NCBI GenBank assembly: GCA_017794945.1
Contig: CP051239.1
Coordinates: forward strand, 930,001 to 994,000
DNA from: Alcanivorax sp.
GTDB lineage: Bacteria > Pseudomonadota > Gammaproteobacteria > Pseudomonadales > Alcanivoracaceae
DNA length: 64,000 bases
Direction: 5' to 3'
A model generated the notes under the pieces. That model did no database searches and had not been told where the DNA came from. It saw only the letters and a program-made list of their open reading frames with translations. Positions 7,732-17,708 of the stretch are shown piece by piece. The translations under genes and the position numbers were made by a program. The stretch's first letter is position 1; every line of letters begins with the position of its first letter.

Positions 7732-9174
7732 TTATTTCGCCGGGCCGGACAATCCGCACACCCGGCCTACGCCGTATACCAGCCAGGCGCTGACCAGCGC
7801 CGGCAAAACCTCGAATATGGTCGCATTTAGCCCGGACAGGCGCCAGCCAATTGCCACCGAGCTGGCGACAACAATCATCGCGATGGCGAGCGGTTCACGG
7901 GGGCGGCCGCCCAGCGCGTACACCACCAGCAATCCGCCGAAGGCGGCGCCCAGCACGCCCCAGGCGAACAACACCAGATTGAAGACGTTCTCCTCGGCGA
8001 ACAGGGCGATGGTCAGCGATACGCCGACCACCACCAGGGTGGCGATCCGCGCGGTGCCGTAGCCGTGCCAGCGCTTGGGCATCAGATCCCGGGACAGGCA
8101 GGCGCTGCAGCTGAGAATCAGCGAATCGACGGTGGAGATGGTGGCGGCAAACAGGCCGGCCAGCACCAGCCCGGTGGCCACCGGGTGCAGCAGCACGTCC
8201 GCCATCACCGGCAGCGCCAGCTCGGCGTCCAGCTCACCGCCGCTCATCACCAGGGACGGGTCCACCGCGCCCTGGTCCATCAGCAGGCGCGCCATCATGC
8301 CCACGCCCACCGCCAGGGTGTAGAAGGCCACGAACCACAGGTAATAGTAGGTGCGCGCCCGGCGGATGTTTTTGACGTCGTTGACCGCCATGAAGCGGAC
8401 CATCACATGGGGCTGGCCGATCACCGCCGCGCCGGCGAAGGTCCAGCCGACCAGAAACAGCAAGACGCCGGTGAGACCGCTGGCGGCGGAATCGGCGGGG
8501 AAAAACTGGAAGAAGGTGGGTGACACCTCGTGCAGGCCGGTCCAGGCGGACTGCCAGCCGCCGACGGTGAACACCGCGGTGGTCAGCATCACCGTCATCG
8601 CCACGATCATCACCACCGACTGGGCGGCGTCGGTCCACACCGAGGCGCGCAGACCGCCGGAGAAGCCGTAGCAGAGCACCATCACCGCGCCGATGATGGC
8701 GCCGGTGCGCAGATCCCAGTCGAACAGCGCCTGCAGCGCCTTACCGCCGGCCTTGAACTGGGCGGCGGCGTAGACCCCCAGCAGCAGCACCGCGATCAGC
8801 GCCGCCACCACCTTAAGCACCTGGAAATGGCCGCCGCCCCAGCGCGACAGCAGTTCCGGAATGGTCAGGGTGCCGCGTTCCTCGGACACCTCGCGGACTT
8901 TACGGGTAACCAGGGTGGCGGCCATCCAGTCACCCAGAATCCAGCCCACCATCATGGTGAACGCCGGCAGGCCGGTGGCGTAGGTGTAGCCGATCACGCC
9001 GATGAACATGAAGCCGGAGTTATTGGTGGCCACCGCGGACAGGCCGATCAGGGAGGGCGGCACGGAGCTGCCGGCGAGCAGATAGTCGGACTGTTCCTTG
9101 GAGCGAACCAGGACCGAGGAAAAGCCGATCAGCAGAAACAAAAGGAGGAAACCGAGAAAACTGGCAAGCAACAT
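7732..9174 (-). CDS. Sodium:solute symporter (SSS family)
   Basis: The product is 480 residues with 12-13 predicted transmembrane segments. SSS hallmarks are LLAGSSVPPSLIGLSAVATNNSGFMFIGVIGYTYATG near the N-terminus, CYGFSGGLRASVWTDAAQSVVM around the middle, and GLFAATISTVDSLILSCSACLSRDL, the region equivalent to the sodium-site helix of PutP. It resembles sodium/proline and related carriers. It is divergent from ectR-ectABC, so uptake of proline or another compatible solute is a reasonable inference, but the substrate is not readable from sequence. The ATG start has GAGGGA eight bases upstream. Confidence 0.8.
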   Translation of the reverse strand: MLLASFLGFLLLFLLIGFSSVLVRSKEQSDYLLAGSSVPPSLIGLSAVATNNSGFMFIGVIGYTYATGLPAFTMMVGWILGDWMAATLVTRKVREVSEERGTLTIPELLSRWGGGHFQVLKVVAALIAVLLLGVYAAAQFKAGGKALQALFDWDLRTGAIIGAVMVLCYGFSGGLRASVWTDAAQSVVMIVAMTVMLTTAVFTVGGWQSAWTGLHEVSPTFFQFFPADSAASGLTGVLLFLVGWTFAGAAVIGQPHVMVRFMAVNDVKNIRRARTYYYLWFVAFYTLAVGVGMMARLLMDQGAVDPSLVMSGGELDAELALPVMADVLLHPVATGLVLAGLFAATISTVDSLILSCSACLSRDLMPKRWHGYGTARIATLVVVGVSLTIALFAEENVFNLVLFAWGVLGAAFGGLLVVYALGGRPREPLAIAMIVVASSVAIGWRLSGLNATIFEVLPALVSAWLVYGVGRVCGLSGPAK

Positions 9175-9209
9175 GAAACGCGTCCCTCGGGGCAAAGCCT
9201 CTAATTACT

Positions 9210-9238
9210 TTGACATCTAAATGTTTTATCTCTAAGCT
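9210..9238 (+). promoter_or_regulatory. Candidate promoter/operator for ectR-ectABC
   Basis: TTGACA is followed 17 bp later by TAAGCT, a consensus -35 with a weak -10. The stretch contains ACATCTAAATGT, an imperfect dyad that could be a MarR-family site, and is notably AT-rich in this high-GC chromosome. It lies 166 bp before ectR and close to the divergent symporter start. Confidence 0.35.
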
Positions 9239-9404
9239 AGCGTACCACTTATGGCAAGGAATATCTTGGCCGTGCGATTGATTCCTGAGCTGATGCCGAG
9301 GCAAACATTGCTTTCACATCAAAGTGACGGCGCCACGATTAACCGGTTTTTGCGTCGTGTCGTCAGGCAGTCACATTGATTTGTTATCCAGAGAATTAAC
9401 CACC

Positions 9405-9944
9405 ATGGCCAAACACGACGAAGTGTTAATCGCCCTGAGACAGATTATTCGGGCCACCGACCTCTACTCCCGCAAGTTGAGCAAGGTGGCCGGGCTCACC
9501 GCCCCGCAGCTGCTGATCCTGCAGGCGATAGACGCCCATGGGGAAATGACCATGGGCGACATCGCCACCGAGGTATCCGTCAGCCAGGCCACCGTCACCA
9601 CCATCCTCGACCGGCTCGAAAAGCGCGGCCTGATCGAGCGGAAAAGGGGTGAACGGGATAAGCGCCGGGTCTATGCTTATTTGACCACCGCCGGACGCGA
9701 TATCATGGAGCGGGCACCGACGCCCCTGCAGGAGGAATTCATGGACCGTTTTTCACGGTTACAGGACTGGGAACAGTCGCAGATTCTCAGCTCCCTGCAG
9801 CGGGTAGCCGCGATGATGAACGCCGGTGACATCGACGCCTCGCCGGTGCTTGATCTGGGTGCCATAGACCGCATCCAGCCCGCCGCCGAGGCCCAGCGCC
9901 GTCGGCCGCGACCCGACCCTTCTTTCCAAACCGACCAGAAGTGA
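9405..9944 (+). CDS. ectR: MarR-family regulator of ectoine synthesis, EctR
   Basis: The product is 179 residues. A winged helix-turn-helix spans about residues 30-110: TAPQLLILQAIDAHGEMTMGDIA, SVSQATVTTILDRLEKRGLI as recognition helix and ERKRGERDKRRVYAYLT as wing, typical of MarR proteins that bind DNA as dimers. Its stop overlaps the potential GTG of ectA and it precedes ectABC in the same direction, as expected of EctR, known in halotolerant methylotrophs as a repressor of ectABC. The ATG was chosen by homologous length; the ribosome site is weak (AGAG). It is probably autoregulated from the AT-rich region upstream. Confidence 0.88.
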   Translation: MAKHDEVLIALRQIIRATDLYSRKLSKVAGLTAPQLLILQAIDAHGEMTMGDIATEVSVSQATVTTILDRLEKRGLIERKRGERDKRRVYAYLTTAGRDIMERAPTPLQEEFMDRFSRLQDWEQSQILSSLQRVAAMMNAGDIDASPVLDLGAIDRIQPAAEAQRRRPRPDPSFQTDQK

Positions 9945-9949
9945 CATCA

Positions 9950-10495
9950 ATGTCTGCAGACGAACCGAAAAAGGCGGATTCATCCTCCGCTGACACACAA
10001 GACGACATCATTTTCCGCAAGCCCGAGAGCCCGGACGGCCCGCGGGTGCACAAGCTGATCGCGGAATGTAAGCCGCTGGATGAAAACTCCGTGTATTGCA
10101 ATCTGCTGCAGTGCACGCACTTCGCGGACACTTCGGTGGCCGCGGAAATGGATGGCGATCTGGTGGGCTTCATCTCCGGGTACATCCCGCCCAAGCAGCA
10201 GAACACGCTGTTCGTGTGGCAGGTGGCGGTGCACGGCAAGGCACGCGGCAAGGGTCTCGCCAAGCGCATGCTGGCGGAACTGATCAAGCGCGACGAAGCG
10301 GAAAACGTTCAGTTCATCGAGACCACCATCACCCCGGACAACGAAGCGTCCTGGGGTATGTTCCGCAGCTTCGCCTACGAGCGCCGGATGCCCACCGAAG
10401 AGTTCATCCTCTTCGATTCACGCATCCATTTCGCCGGCGAGCACAATGATGAACATTTGCTGCGCATCGGGCCGTTCAACCGCGACGACGCCTAA
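9950..10495 (+). CDS. ectA: L-2,4-diaminobutyrate acetyltransferase EctA
   Basis: The product is 181 residues of the GNAT fold. It acetylates L-2,4-diaminobutyrate at the gamma-amino group, the second step of ectoine synthesis. Conserved blocks are YCNLLQCTHFADTSVAAE, FISGYIPPKQQNTLFVWQVAVHGKARGKGLAKRML (the R-G-K-G-L acetyl-CoA loop) and FIETTITPDNEASWGMFRSFA. A GTG nine bases upstream, overlapping the ectR stop, is an alternative start. The gene lies 33 bp before ectB, in one operon with ectR, ectB and ectC. Confidence 0.96.
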   Translation: MSADEPKKADSSSADTQDDIIFRKPESPDGPRVHKLIAECKPLDENSVYCNLLQCTHFADTSVAAEMDGDLVGFISGYIPPKQQNTLFVWQVAVHGKARGKGLAKRMLAELIKRDEAENVQFIETTITPDNEASWGMFRSFAYERRMPTEEFILFDSRIHFAGEHNDEHLLRIGPFNRDDA

Positions 10496-11833
<1,338 letters not shown>

Positions 11834-11847
11834 ACCCTTCCCGACCT

Positions 11848-11890
11848 CCCGGCCGCTTCGCGCGGCCGGGCTTCCCTGTTTTTTTCCTTT
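11848..11890 (+). terminator. Terminator-like hairpin between ectB and ectC
   Basis: A 9-bp perfect stem (CCCGGCCGC / GCGGCCGGG) with a 5-nt loop is followed, after CTTCCCTG, by runs of T (T7, then T6, then T5). The T-runs begin about eight bases after the stem, so termination may be partial. It lies wholly inside the ect operon, just before the GGAGG of ectC. Confidence 0.55.
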
Positions 11891-11909
11891 TTTGTTTTTG
11901 GAGGTGTAG

Positions 11910-12308
11910 ATGATCGTTCGCACTCTGGCGGAAGCCGAGAAAACCGACCGTCGCGTGGTCGCGGAAAACGGCAATTGGCAGTCCGTTCGCCTGTCCCTGA
12001 AAGAAGACAAGATGGGGCATTCCTTCAATATCACCACCATCTTTAAAGGCACCAAGACCCACATCAAATACGCCAACCACTGGGAATCCGTTTACGTGAT
12101 TTCCGGCAAGGGCAAGATCGAGATGGTGGAAAGCGGCGACGTGTACGAGCTGACGCCAGGCACCATTTATCTGCTCGACCAGCACGACGAGCACTACCTC
12201 TATGGTGGCGAGAACGAGGACATGGTGGTGGCGTGCGCCTTCACCCCGCCCCTCAGCGGCAAGGAAGTGCACGACGAGAACGGCGTCTACCCGGCCGATC
12301 TTGACTGA
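11910..12308 (+). CDS. ectC: L-ectoine synthase EctC
   Basis: The product is 132 residues, a cupin. It cyclises N-gamma-acetyl-diaminobutyrate to ectoine. Family blocks are MIVRTLAEAEKT, MGHSFNITTIFKGTKTHIKYANHWESVYVISGKGKIE with the metal- and substrate-binding face, and GTIYLLDQHDEHYLYG. A strong ribosome site (GGAGG, eight bases before the ATG) is preceded by the T-rich hairpin that follows ectB. The coding end is followed by an excellent terminator. Confidence 0.97.
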   Translation: MIVRTLAEAEKTDRRVVAENGNWQSVRLSLKEDKMGHSFNITTIFKGTKTHIKYANHWESVYVISGKGKIEMVESGDVYELTPGTIYLLDQHDEHYLYGGENEDMVVACAFTPPLSGKEVHDENGVYPADLD

Positions 12309-12336
12309 CAGCGGCGCCTGCCAGCCAAGCGAAGAG

Positions 12337-12364
12337 AACGGAACCCCAGGGTTCCGTTTTTTTT
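12337..12364 (+). terminator. Intrinsic terminator of the ect operon
   Basis: A 9-bp stem (AACGGAACC / GGTTCCGTT, loop CCCA) is followed by T8, 28 bp after the ectC stop. Confidence 0.93.
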
Positions 12365-12707
12365 GGCCTGCGCCCCGGGACTCGACAAAAGTCTAATTCC
12401 ACGGCGCTCCGGAAGCGGGCAAGGTACCGGGCATATCAAGTGCGGGCCAGACCCGCCGACAGCCGGATAACAATAAATCGAACCCCGAACAAACGGCTTG
12501 GGAGAGTTTCCGCAGGACCCTGGACGCCCGCGCCAAACCGCACGGGTCGTCCGCTTGAACATCAAGCTGATTCTGATTTTCCACGTCCTTACCTCGGCTG
12601 CCAGGCGGCGGCCCCTCTTTTTATTTCTGATTCCTCGCACCGCGGGGCGCGCCGGCGCCGCTTAGACGCTAGTATTGTATCGTCCGGAGATAAAACAGGT
12701 CCTAATA
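12365..12707. other. Gene-free stretch between ectC terminator and crbR
   Basis: About 340 bp without a supportable gene. It must hold the crbR promoter, but no good sigma-70 pair was found. The stretch just before crbR (TTAGACGCTAGTATTGTATC) is AT-richer than the rest. No RNA gene was recognised. Confidence 0.5.
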
Positions 12708-13355
12708 ATGAGAATACTGATCGCCGACGACCATCCGCTGTTCCGCGCCGCTCTGCGTCAGGCCGTGGAAGTAAGCTTCAAGGACGCCCGTATCCAGGAG
12801 GCCGATTCCCTGGCCTCGCTGGAAAAGCTGGGCGACGACCAGGTCCCCTTTGACCTGATTCTGCTGGACCTGCACATGCCGGGGACCCATGGCTTTTCCG
12901 GGCTGATCTATCTGCGCGAGCTGTACCGGCGGGTGCCGCTGGTGGTGATCTCCGCCAACGAGGAGCTGGAAGTGATCCAGCGGGCGCTGCAGTTCGGCGC
13001 CGACGGTTTTATTCCCAAGTCGGCCTCGGTGGAAGCGATGACCCAGGCGGTGCTGAAAGTGATGGAAGGCGAGCGCTGGGTGCCGGAGAAGGCACGCCGC
13101 CCGCTGCCGCCGGATCTGCCCGACTTCGCCGCCATGCGCGAGCGCATCACCAGCCTGACGCCGCAGCAGTTCCGGGTCATGGGCATGCTCATGGAAGGGC
13201 TGCAGAACAAGGTGATCGCCTATCAGCTGGACGTGTCCGAAGCCACCGTCAAAGCCCACATGACCGCCATCTTCCGCAAGCTGGGCGTCCGCAACCGTAC
13301 CCAGGCGGTGCTGGCCCTGAAGGATCTGGCCATCGAGCCGCCCGGCCTGGCCTGA
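12708..13355 (+). CDS. LuxR-family response regulator CrbR/ErdR
   Basis: The product is 215 residues. A receiver domain (residues 1-120) has the acidic pair in LIADDH, the phospho-acceptor aspartate in LILLDLHMPG, S/T in VVISANEE and lysine in IPKSASV. A C-terminal LuxR HTH (SLTPQQFRVMGMLMEGLQNKVIAYQLDVSEATVKAHMTAI) follows. The linker is proline-rich. Proteins of this type (CrbR in Vibrio, ErdR in Pseudomonas) pair with the SSS-fused kinase encoded convergently here and activate acetyl-CoA synthetase genes during the acetate switch. Pairing is by adjacency and family knowledge. The ATG at MRILIADD was preferred to the longer frame because the receiver fold begins there. Confidence 0.85.
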   Translation: MRILIADDHPLFRAALRQAVEVSFKDARIQEADSLASLEKLGDDQVPFDLILLDLHMPGTHGFSGLIYLRELYRRVPLVVISANEELEVIQRALQFGADGFIPKSASVEAMTQAVLKVMEGERWVPEKARRPLPPDLPDFAAMRERITSLTPQQFRVMGMLMEGLQNKVIAYQLDVSEATVKAHMTAIFRKLGVRNRTQAVLALKDLAIEPPGLA

Positions 13356-13380
13356 ACCCCGCGCACCTGAAGCGCCGCGC

Positions 13381-16300
13381 CTAGAGCGCGCGCAGCACCT
13401 CCAGCAACGCGGCCTCGCTGACCGGTTTCTGCAGAAAGCCCACGCCCTGCTCACGGGCCCGCACGCGCACCTCGGCGCGGCGGTCGGCGGTGATCAGCAT
13501 CGCCGGCACCACGTCCTCCCAGCAGCCGTCCAGCGCGTCGATCACCTGGAAGCCGGTCTCGCCGTCGTCGAGCTGATAATCCACCAGCAACAGGTCCGGC
13601 GCCGGCCGGCCCCGGGCTTCCTCCAGGGCGTCGGCGCGGGAGCGGGCGACGATCGGGTCACAACCCAGGGCGCGCAGCAGCGCCTCCAGGCTGGCCAGCA
13701 ACGCCGGATCGTTATCCACACAGAACACCCGCAACCCGGCCACGTCGCGCTGATCGGACACCGCCGGTTCCGGCGGGGACGCCACCTCCGGCTCGCCCAC
13801 CACCAGCGGCACGGAAACGGCGAACACGGTGCCGCGCCCGGGCCAGGAGCGCACACTGATGCGGTGCTCCAGCAGCCGGCAGATACGGTCGGCGATCGCC
13901 AGCCCCAGACCGAGCCCCTTGATCTGTCGGCGCCCCAGTTGCGGCAGGCGCTGGAACTCATGGAACACGCGCGCCTGCTGGTCGTCCGGAATCCCCGGGC
14001 CGGTGTCCCAGATCTCGATGGACAGCGTGTCGCCGCGACGGCGGCAGCCGAACAACACCCGGCCGCGCTCGGTGTAACGCACCGCGTTGGAGAGCAGATT
14101 CTGCAGCACCCGACGCAGCAGCGCCTCGTCGGTGCGCACCTGCAGATCACTGAACACGGTGCGCAGGGTGAGCCCCTCCGCCCGCGCCAGCACACTGAAC
14201 TCCTGCCCCAGTTGCTGCATCAGCGGGCGCACCGCCACGGTACGCGGGTGCGCCTGCATGGTGCCGGTGTCCAGACGGCTGATCTCCAGCAGCGCGGAAA
14301 TAATCTGCTCGGCGGCACGCAGCGAGCTGTCGATATGCACCAATACCTCCCGCTCATAGACGAACGCCTCGTCCTTGCGTGCCAGGCGCTGGGACAGGGA
14401 CGAGGCAAACAGCTGCGCGGCGTTCAACGGTTGCATCAGATCGTGGCCGGCGGCGGCCAGGAAGCGGGTCTTGCCCTCGTTGGCCTGTTCCAGCTGGCTG
14501 TTCAGCTCGGACAGCCGCCGGGTGCGCTCGGAGACCATCTGCTCCAGGTTTTCGTTGATCTGGCGCAGGGCGATTTCGTCGCGCTTGCGTTCGGTGATGT
14601 CCATGTAGGTGCTGACGAAACCGCCGCCTTCCATGGGGTTGCCGCGCACCTCCACGATCACGCCGTTGGGCAGCTCGCGCTCGAAGCGGTGGGCGCTGCC
14701 CTCGCGCAGTAACTGCACCCGTTTATTGACGTCCTGCTCCAGGTCGTCGCCGGCGTAAAAGCCGCGCTCGGCGTTATGCCGGTAGACTTCCTCGATGGGC
14801 CGGCCCAGGCGGATAAAGCCCTCCGGGTAATCGAACAGGTTCACGTAGGCCTGGTTCCAGGCGACGATATTGAGGTCGCGGTCGACCACGCAGATGCCCT
14901 GGCTGATGGTCTCGATGGTGGTGCGCAGCAGCTGGTGGTTGAACTGGATCAGCTGCGAGGCCTCATCCATGATCCGCACCATGTCGTCGCGGCGCACGTT
15001 CTGCTTGCTGAGCAGCGAGCCCATCACAATGCGGGCGGTGGACGCGCCCATGGCGCCGGCCAGCAAACGCTCCACGTAGCGCACCAGATGCAGCGGCGCC
15101 GGCAGCGCCGGGTCCTCCGATATCTGGCGGCGCTGCAGATAATCAAAGAACAGCGCCCGCGCGCGCGGGTGGCCCAGGCCCCGCTCACACACCTGCAGCA
15201 GCTCGCCGGTGGTGATCAGCGGGTGGCCCATGCCCTCGCGCCACCAGTCGGTGGGGGTGTCCACGAAGCGGGTGGCCTGAGTGTCGTCCAGCGGCGCCTG
15301 GGTGGCGCGGCGGGACAGCCACACATAGGCCAGCAGATTAAGGCTCAGGCTCCAGAACACACCGTGGGTGAGCGGCTCCAGCCCCTCGATGGCGAACAGC
15401 GCATTGGGCCGCAGTATGCCCAGCCCCAGCAGACCGGCCCGGTTGAGGTAATCCACCCACTCCACCGGCAGCATCAGCGGCAACAGCAGGCAGTAGCCCC
15501 ACACCAGAAAGCCCACCGCCAGGCCGACAAAGGCGCCGCTCTGGTGGCCGCGCCGCCAGTAAAGCCCGCCCAACAGCGCCGGCGCCAGCTGCGCCACCGC
15601 CGCGAACGACAGCAGGCCGATGCGCGCCAGCCCTTCAAAACGGTCGATCAGAATATGGAACAGGAACGCCAGCGCCAGCATCACCACAATGCTCAGCCGT
15701 CTGAGCAGACGCACCTGGTTACTCAGGTCCGAGAGTTCCTCGTCGCCCTGGATCCGGTACTGCACCCAGGCGGGCATCAGCACCTCGTTGGTGAGCATGA
15801 TCGCCAGCGCCATGGTGGACACGATCACCATGCCGGTGGCCGCCGCGATGCCGCCGATGAACGACAACAGCAGCAGCCCCTGATTGTCGGCCGCCATGGG
15901 CAGCGACAGCATGTACATATCCGGCTGCGTGGAGCCGGGCTGGGTGATCATGCCGGCGGCCACGATCGGCAGCACGAACAGCGCGAACAACCCCAGATAG
16001 GTGGGCAGCACCCAGCGGGCGGTGCGCAAGTGCTGCAGATCGTTGTTTTCCACCACGCCGGCATGGAACTGGCGGGGCAGGCAGATGATCGCCAGCATCG
16101 ACAGCAGCAGCGCGGTGACGAAGCTCTGCGAAAACAGGGCCGGCTCGAACACGGAGCGGATCGCCGGCACGTCACGGACCCGCTGCCACATATCCACCGG
16201 GCCGTCGAAGATCGCGAACAGGCAGAACAGGCCGATGATCACGAACGCCACCAGCTTGATGAAGGATTCAAAACTCACCGCCAGCATCAGCCCGGACTGG

Positions 16301-16845
16301 TGCTCGGTGGCGTCGATATGGCGGGTGCCGAACAGCAGCGTGAAAATCGCCATCAGGGTGGCCACCACCAGGGCGATGTCCGGCGACGGCGCCACCTGGG
16401 GGCCCACCACATGCTCGAAGGACAGGGTCACCGCCTTGAGCTGCAACGCGATGTAGGGCAGCACGCCGACCACCGCCACCAGGGTCACCAGCACCGCCAG
16501 CTGCCGGGACTTGCCGTAGCGGGCGGCCATGAAGTCGGCGATCGAGGTGATGTGGTGCTGCTTGCCCACCGACACCAGCTTATAAATCAGCTCGCCGCCC
16601 AGCAGCATGGTGAGGATCGGGCCGAGATAAATGGGCAGGTAGGTCCAGCCGTTGCCGCTGGCCTCGCCGACGGCGCCGTAAAAGGTCCAGGAGGTGCAGT
16701 ACACGCCCAGGCCCAGGCTGTAGGTCCAGGCGTTATTGACCACCCGCAGGCCGCGCCGCTCGGCGCGGTCCCCCCACCAGGCGATCACGAACAGCACCAT
16801 CACATACAGCAGGGCGAACACACCCAGCTGCCAGAGACTAAACAA
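13381..16845 (-). CDS. SSS-fused hybrid sensor kinase CrbS/MxtR
   Basis: The product is 1154 residues. Residues 1-500 form a PutP-like SSS transporter module of about 13 membrane helices. A cytoplasmic linker and PAS domain follow (about 640-760, with TISQGICVVDRDLNIVAWNQAY). The kinase core (about 775-1000) has the H-box AAAGHDLMQPLNAAQLF, N-box LLSNAVRYTERGRV and G-boxes DTGPGIP and GLGLGLAI. A C-terminal receiver contains LLLVDYQLDDG. This matches CrbS/MxtR, which senses carboxylate or acetate status and phosphorylates CrbR/ErdR. The start is TTG, supported by GGAGG seven to eight bases upstream. It is the last gene of a probable seven-gene operon that includes an acetate-type symporter. 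Confidence 0.9.
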   Translation of the reverse strand: MFSLWQLGVFALLYVMVLFVIAWWGDRAERRGLRVVNNAWTYSLGLGVYCTSWTFYGAVGEASGNGWTYLPIYLGPILTMLLGGELIYKLVSVGKQHHITSIADFMAARYGKSRQLAVLVTLVAVVGVLPYIALQLKAVTLSFEHVVGPQVAPSPDIALVVATLMAIFTLLFGTRHIDATEHQSGLMLAVSFESFIKLVAFVIIGLFCLFAIFDGPVDMWQRVRDVPAIRSVFEPALFSQSFVTALLLSMLAIICLPRQFHAGVVENNDLQHLRTARWVLPTYLGLFALFVLPIVAAGMITQPGSTQPDMYMLSLPMAADNQGLLLLSFIGGIAAATGMVIVSTMALAIMLTNEVLMPAWVQYRIQGDEELSDLSNQVRLLRRLSIVVMLALAFLFHILIDRFEGLARIGLLSFAAVAQLAPALLGGLYWRRGHQSGAFVGLAVGFLVWGYCLLLPLMLPVEWVDYLNRAGLLGLGILRPNALFAIEGLEPLTHGVFWSLSLNLLAYVWLSRRATQAPLDDTQATRFVDTPTDWWREGMGHPLITTGELLQVCERGLGHPRARALFFDYLQRRQISEDPALPAPLHLVRYVERLLAGAMGASTARIVMGSLLSKQNVRRDDMVRIMDEASQLIQFNHQLLRTTIETISQGICVVDRDLNIVAWNQAYVNLFDYPEGFIRLGRPIEEVYRHNAERGFYAGDDLEQDVNKRVQLLREGSAHRFERELPNGVIVEVRGNPMEGGGFVSTYMDITERKRDEIALRQINENLEQMVSERTRRLSELNSQLEQANEGKTRFLAAAGHDLMQPLNAAQLFASSLSQRLARKDEAFVYEREVLVHIDSSLRAAEQIISALLEISRLDTGTMQAHPRTVAVRPLMQQLGQEFSVLARAEGLTLRTVFSDLQVRTDEALLRRVLQNLLSNAVRYTERGRVLFGCRRRGDTLSIEIWDTGPGIPDDQQARVFHEFQRLPQLGRRQIKGLGLGLAIADRICRLLEHRISVRSWPGRGTVFAVSVPLVVGEPEVASPPEPAVSDQRDVAGLRVFCVDNDPALLASLEALLRALGCDPIVARSRADALEEARGRPAPDLLLVDYQLDDGETGFQVIDALDGCWEDVVPAMLITADRRAEVRVRAREQGVGFLQKPVSEAALLEVLRAL

Positions 16846-16874
16846 GAGAGCGCCTCCGTCCGATCATCACGGCT

Positions 16875-17096
16875 TTACCACTGAAACAGCACCGCCACGA
16901 AACGCAATACCACCGCCAGAATCATCACCAGCAAGCCCGCGCGCTGGATCTTGAACTCGGTGACCGACAGCGCCATGCCCCGGCGCCAGAAACGCAGCAC
17001 CCCGCCCCAGTCGCCGGTGCGGCGGATATATTGACCGTAGGCCACCAGCACCAGCAGCAGGCCCAGCGCCAACAGCGCCCCTTGCAGGTATTGCAT
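16875..17096 (-). CDS. Small two-helix membrane protein
   Basis: The product is 73 residues with two hydrophobic segments (YLQGALLALGLLLVLVAYGQY and AGLLVMILAVVLRFVAVLF) separated by a basic, Trp-containing loop. The ribosome site GGAG is seven bases before the ATG. It lies 13 bp after the exonuclease gene and 29 bp before the crbS-type kinase, so it is co-transcribed. No domain is recognised. A role as a subunit or modulator of the SSS kinase or the symporter is only a guess from position. Confidence 0.6.
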   Translation of the reverse strand: MQYLQGALLALGLLLVLVAYGQYIRRTGDWGGVLRFWRRGMALSVTEFKIQRAGLLVMILAVVLRFVAVLFQW

Positions 17097-17109
17097 TGTT
17101 ATTCTCCGT

Positions 17110-17706
17110 TTATGGTTCGCTTTTCAGCTTCAAGTACATCAAGGCGGCGGTGGTGGCGTCGCCGCGCGCGCTGTGCCGACCGATCACCGGCACCCCCAGC
17201 TCGCCGGCGACACGCTCGAAACGCAGGTCCGGCAGCGACTCCGGATTGCGATAATGGTGCCGCCGCCGATACAGATCGGACAACTCGATCACCGGGTTGG
17301 GCAGGTCGAACCCCAGGGAGGCGCGCAGATAGCGGTTGATAATCCCCAGATCGAAATCCAGACACCAGCCCACCAGCGGCCGGTTGCCGATAAAGTCGAG
17401 CAGGTGGCGCAGGCCCTCTTCCACCGGCACGCCGTCGTGCAAGTCCACACCGCGCAGACCGTGAATGCAAATCGACTCGCCGTCCAGGCTGGCCGGCCGC
17501 GCCATGCGCAGGTCCAGCGCCGCGCCCGCCTGGACCCGGCCGGCGCTGACCGGCACCGCCGCCACCGAGACGAGCTCGGCGGTGCGGGTGTTCAGCCCGG
17601 TGGTCTCGCAATCCAGCGCCATCACTTCGTCGCCCGGTGGCGCCGCGAACAAATGACCATAGGGGCCCTTGCCGTGGCGCCGCCGTTGCACAAGACGCTT
17701 CAGCAT
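17110..17706 (-). CDS. DnaQ-like DEDDh 3'-5' exonuclease
   Basis: The product is 198 residues with the three exonuclease motifs: ExoI in MALDCETTGLN (Asp and Glu ligands), ExoII in LVGWCLDFDLGIINRYL, and ExoIII in IGRHSARGDATTAALMYLKL (His and Asp). This is the DnaQ/RNase T fold that trims DNA or RNA 3' ends with two metal ions. It lies 2 bp after the cNMP/CBS/nucleotidyltransferase gene, so the two are tightly coupled. DnaQ-like and DUF294 genes side by side next to acetate-type symporters recur in proteobacteria, but their function there is not established. Confidence 0.87.
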   Translation of the reverse strand: MLKRLVQRRRHGKGPYGHLFAAPPGDEVMALDCETTGLNTRTAELVSVAAVPVSAGRVQAGAALDLRMARPASLDGESICIHGLRGVDLHDGVPVEEGLRHLLDFIGNRPLVGWCLDFDLGIINRYLRASLGFDLPNPVIELSDLYRRRHHYRNPESLPDLRFERVAGELGVPVIGRHSARGDATTAALMYLKLKSEP

Positions 17707-17708
17707 CG

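Noticed and set aside
14776..16884. A 702-codon open frame opposite the crbS gene, and other long antisense frames
   Set aside because: High GC removes stops from the shadow frames. These show Gln/His/Arg-rich low-complexity translations with no family pattern, while the opposite strand encodes clear domains.
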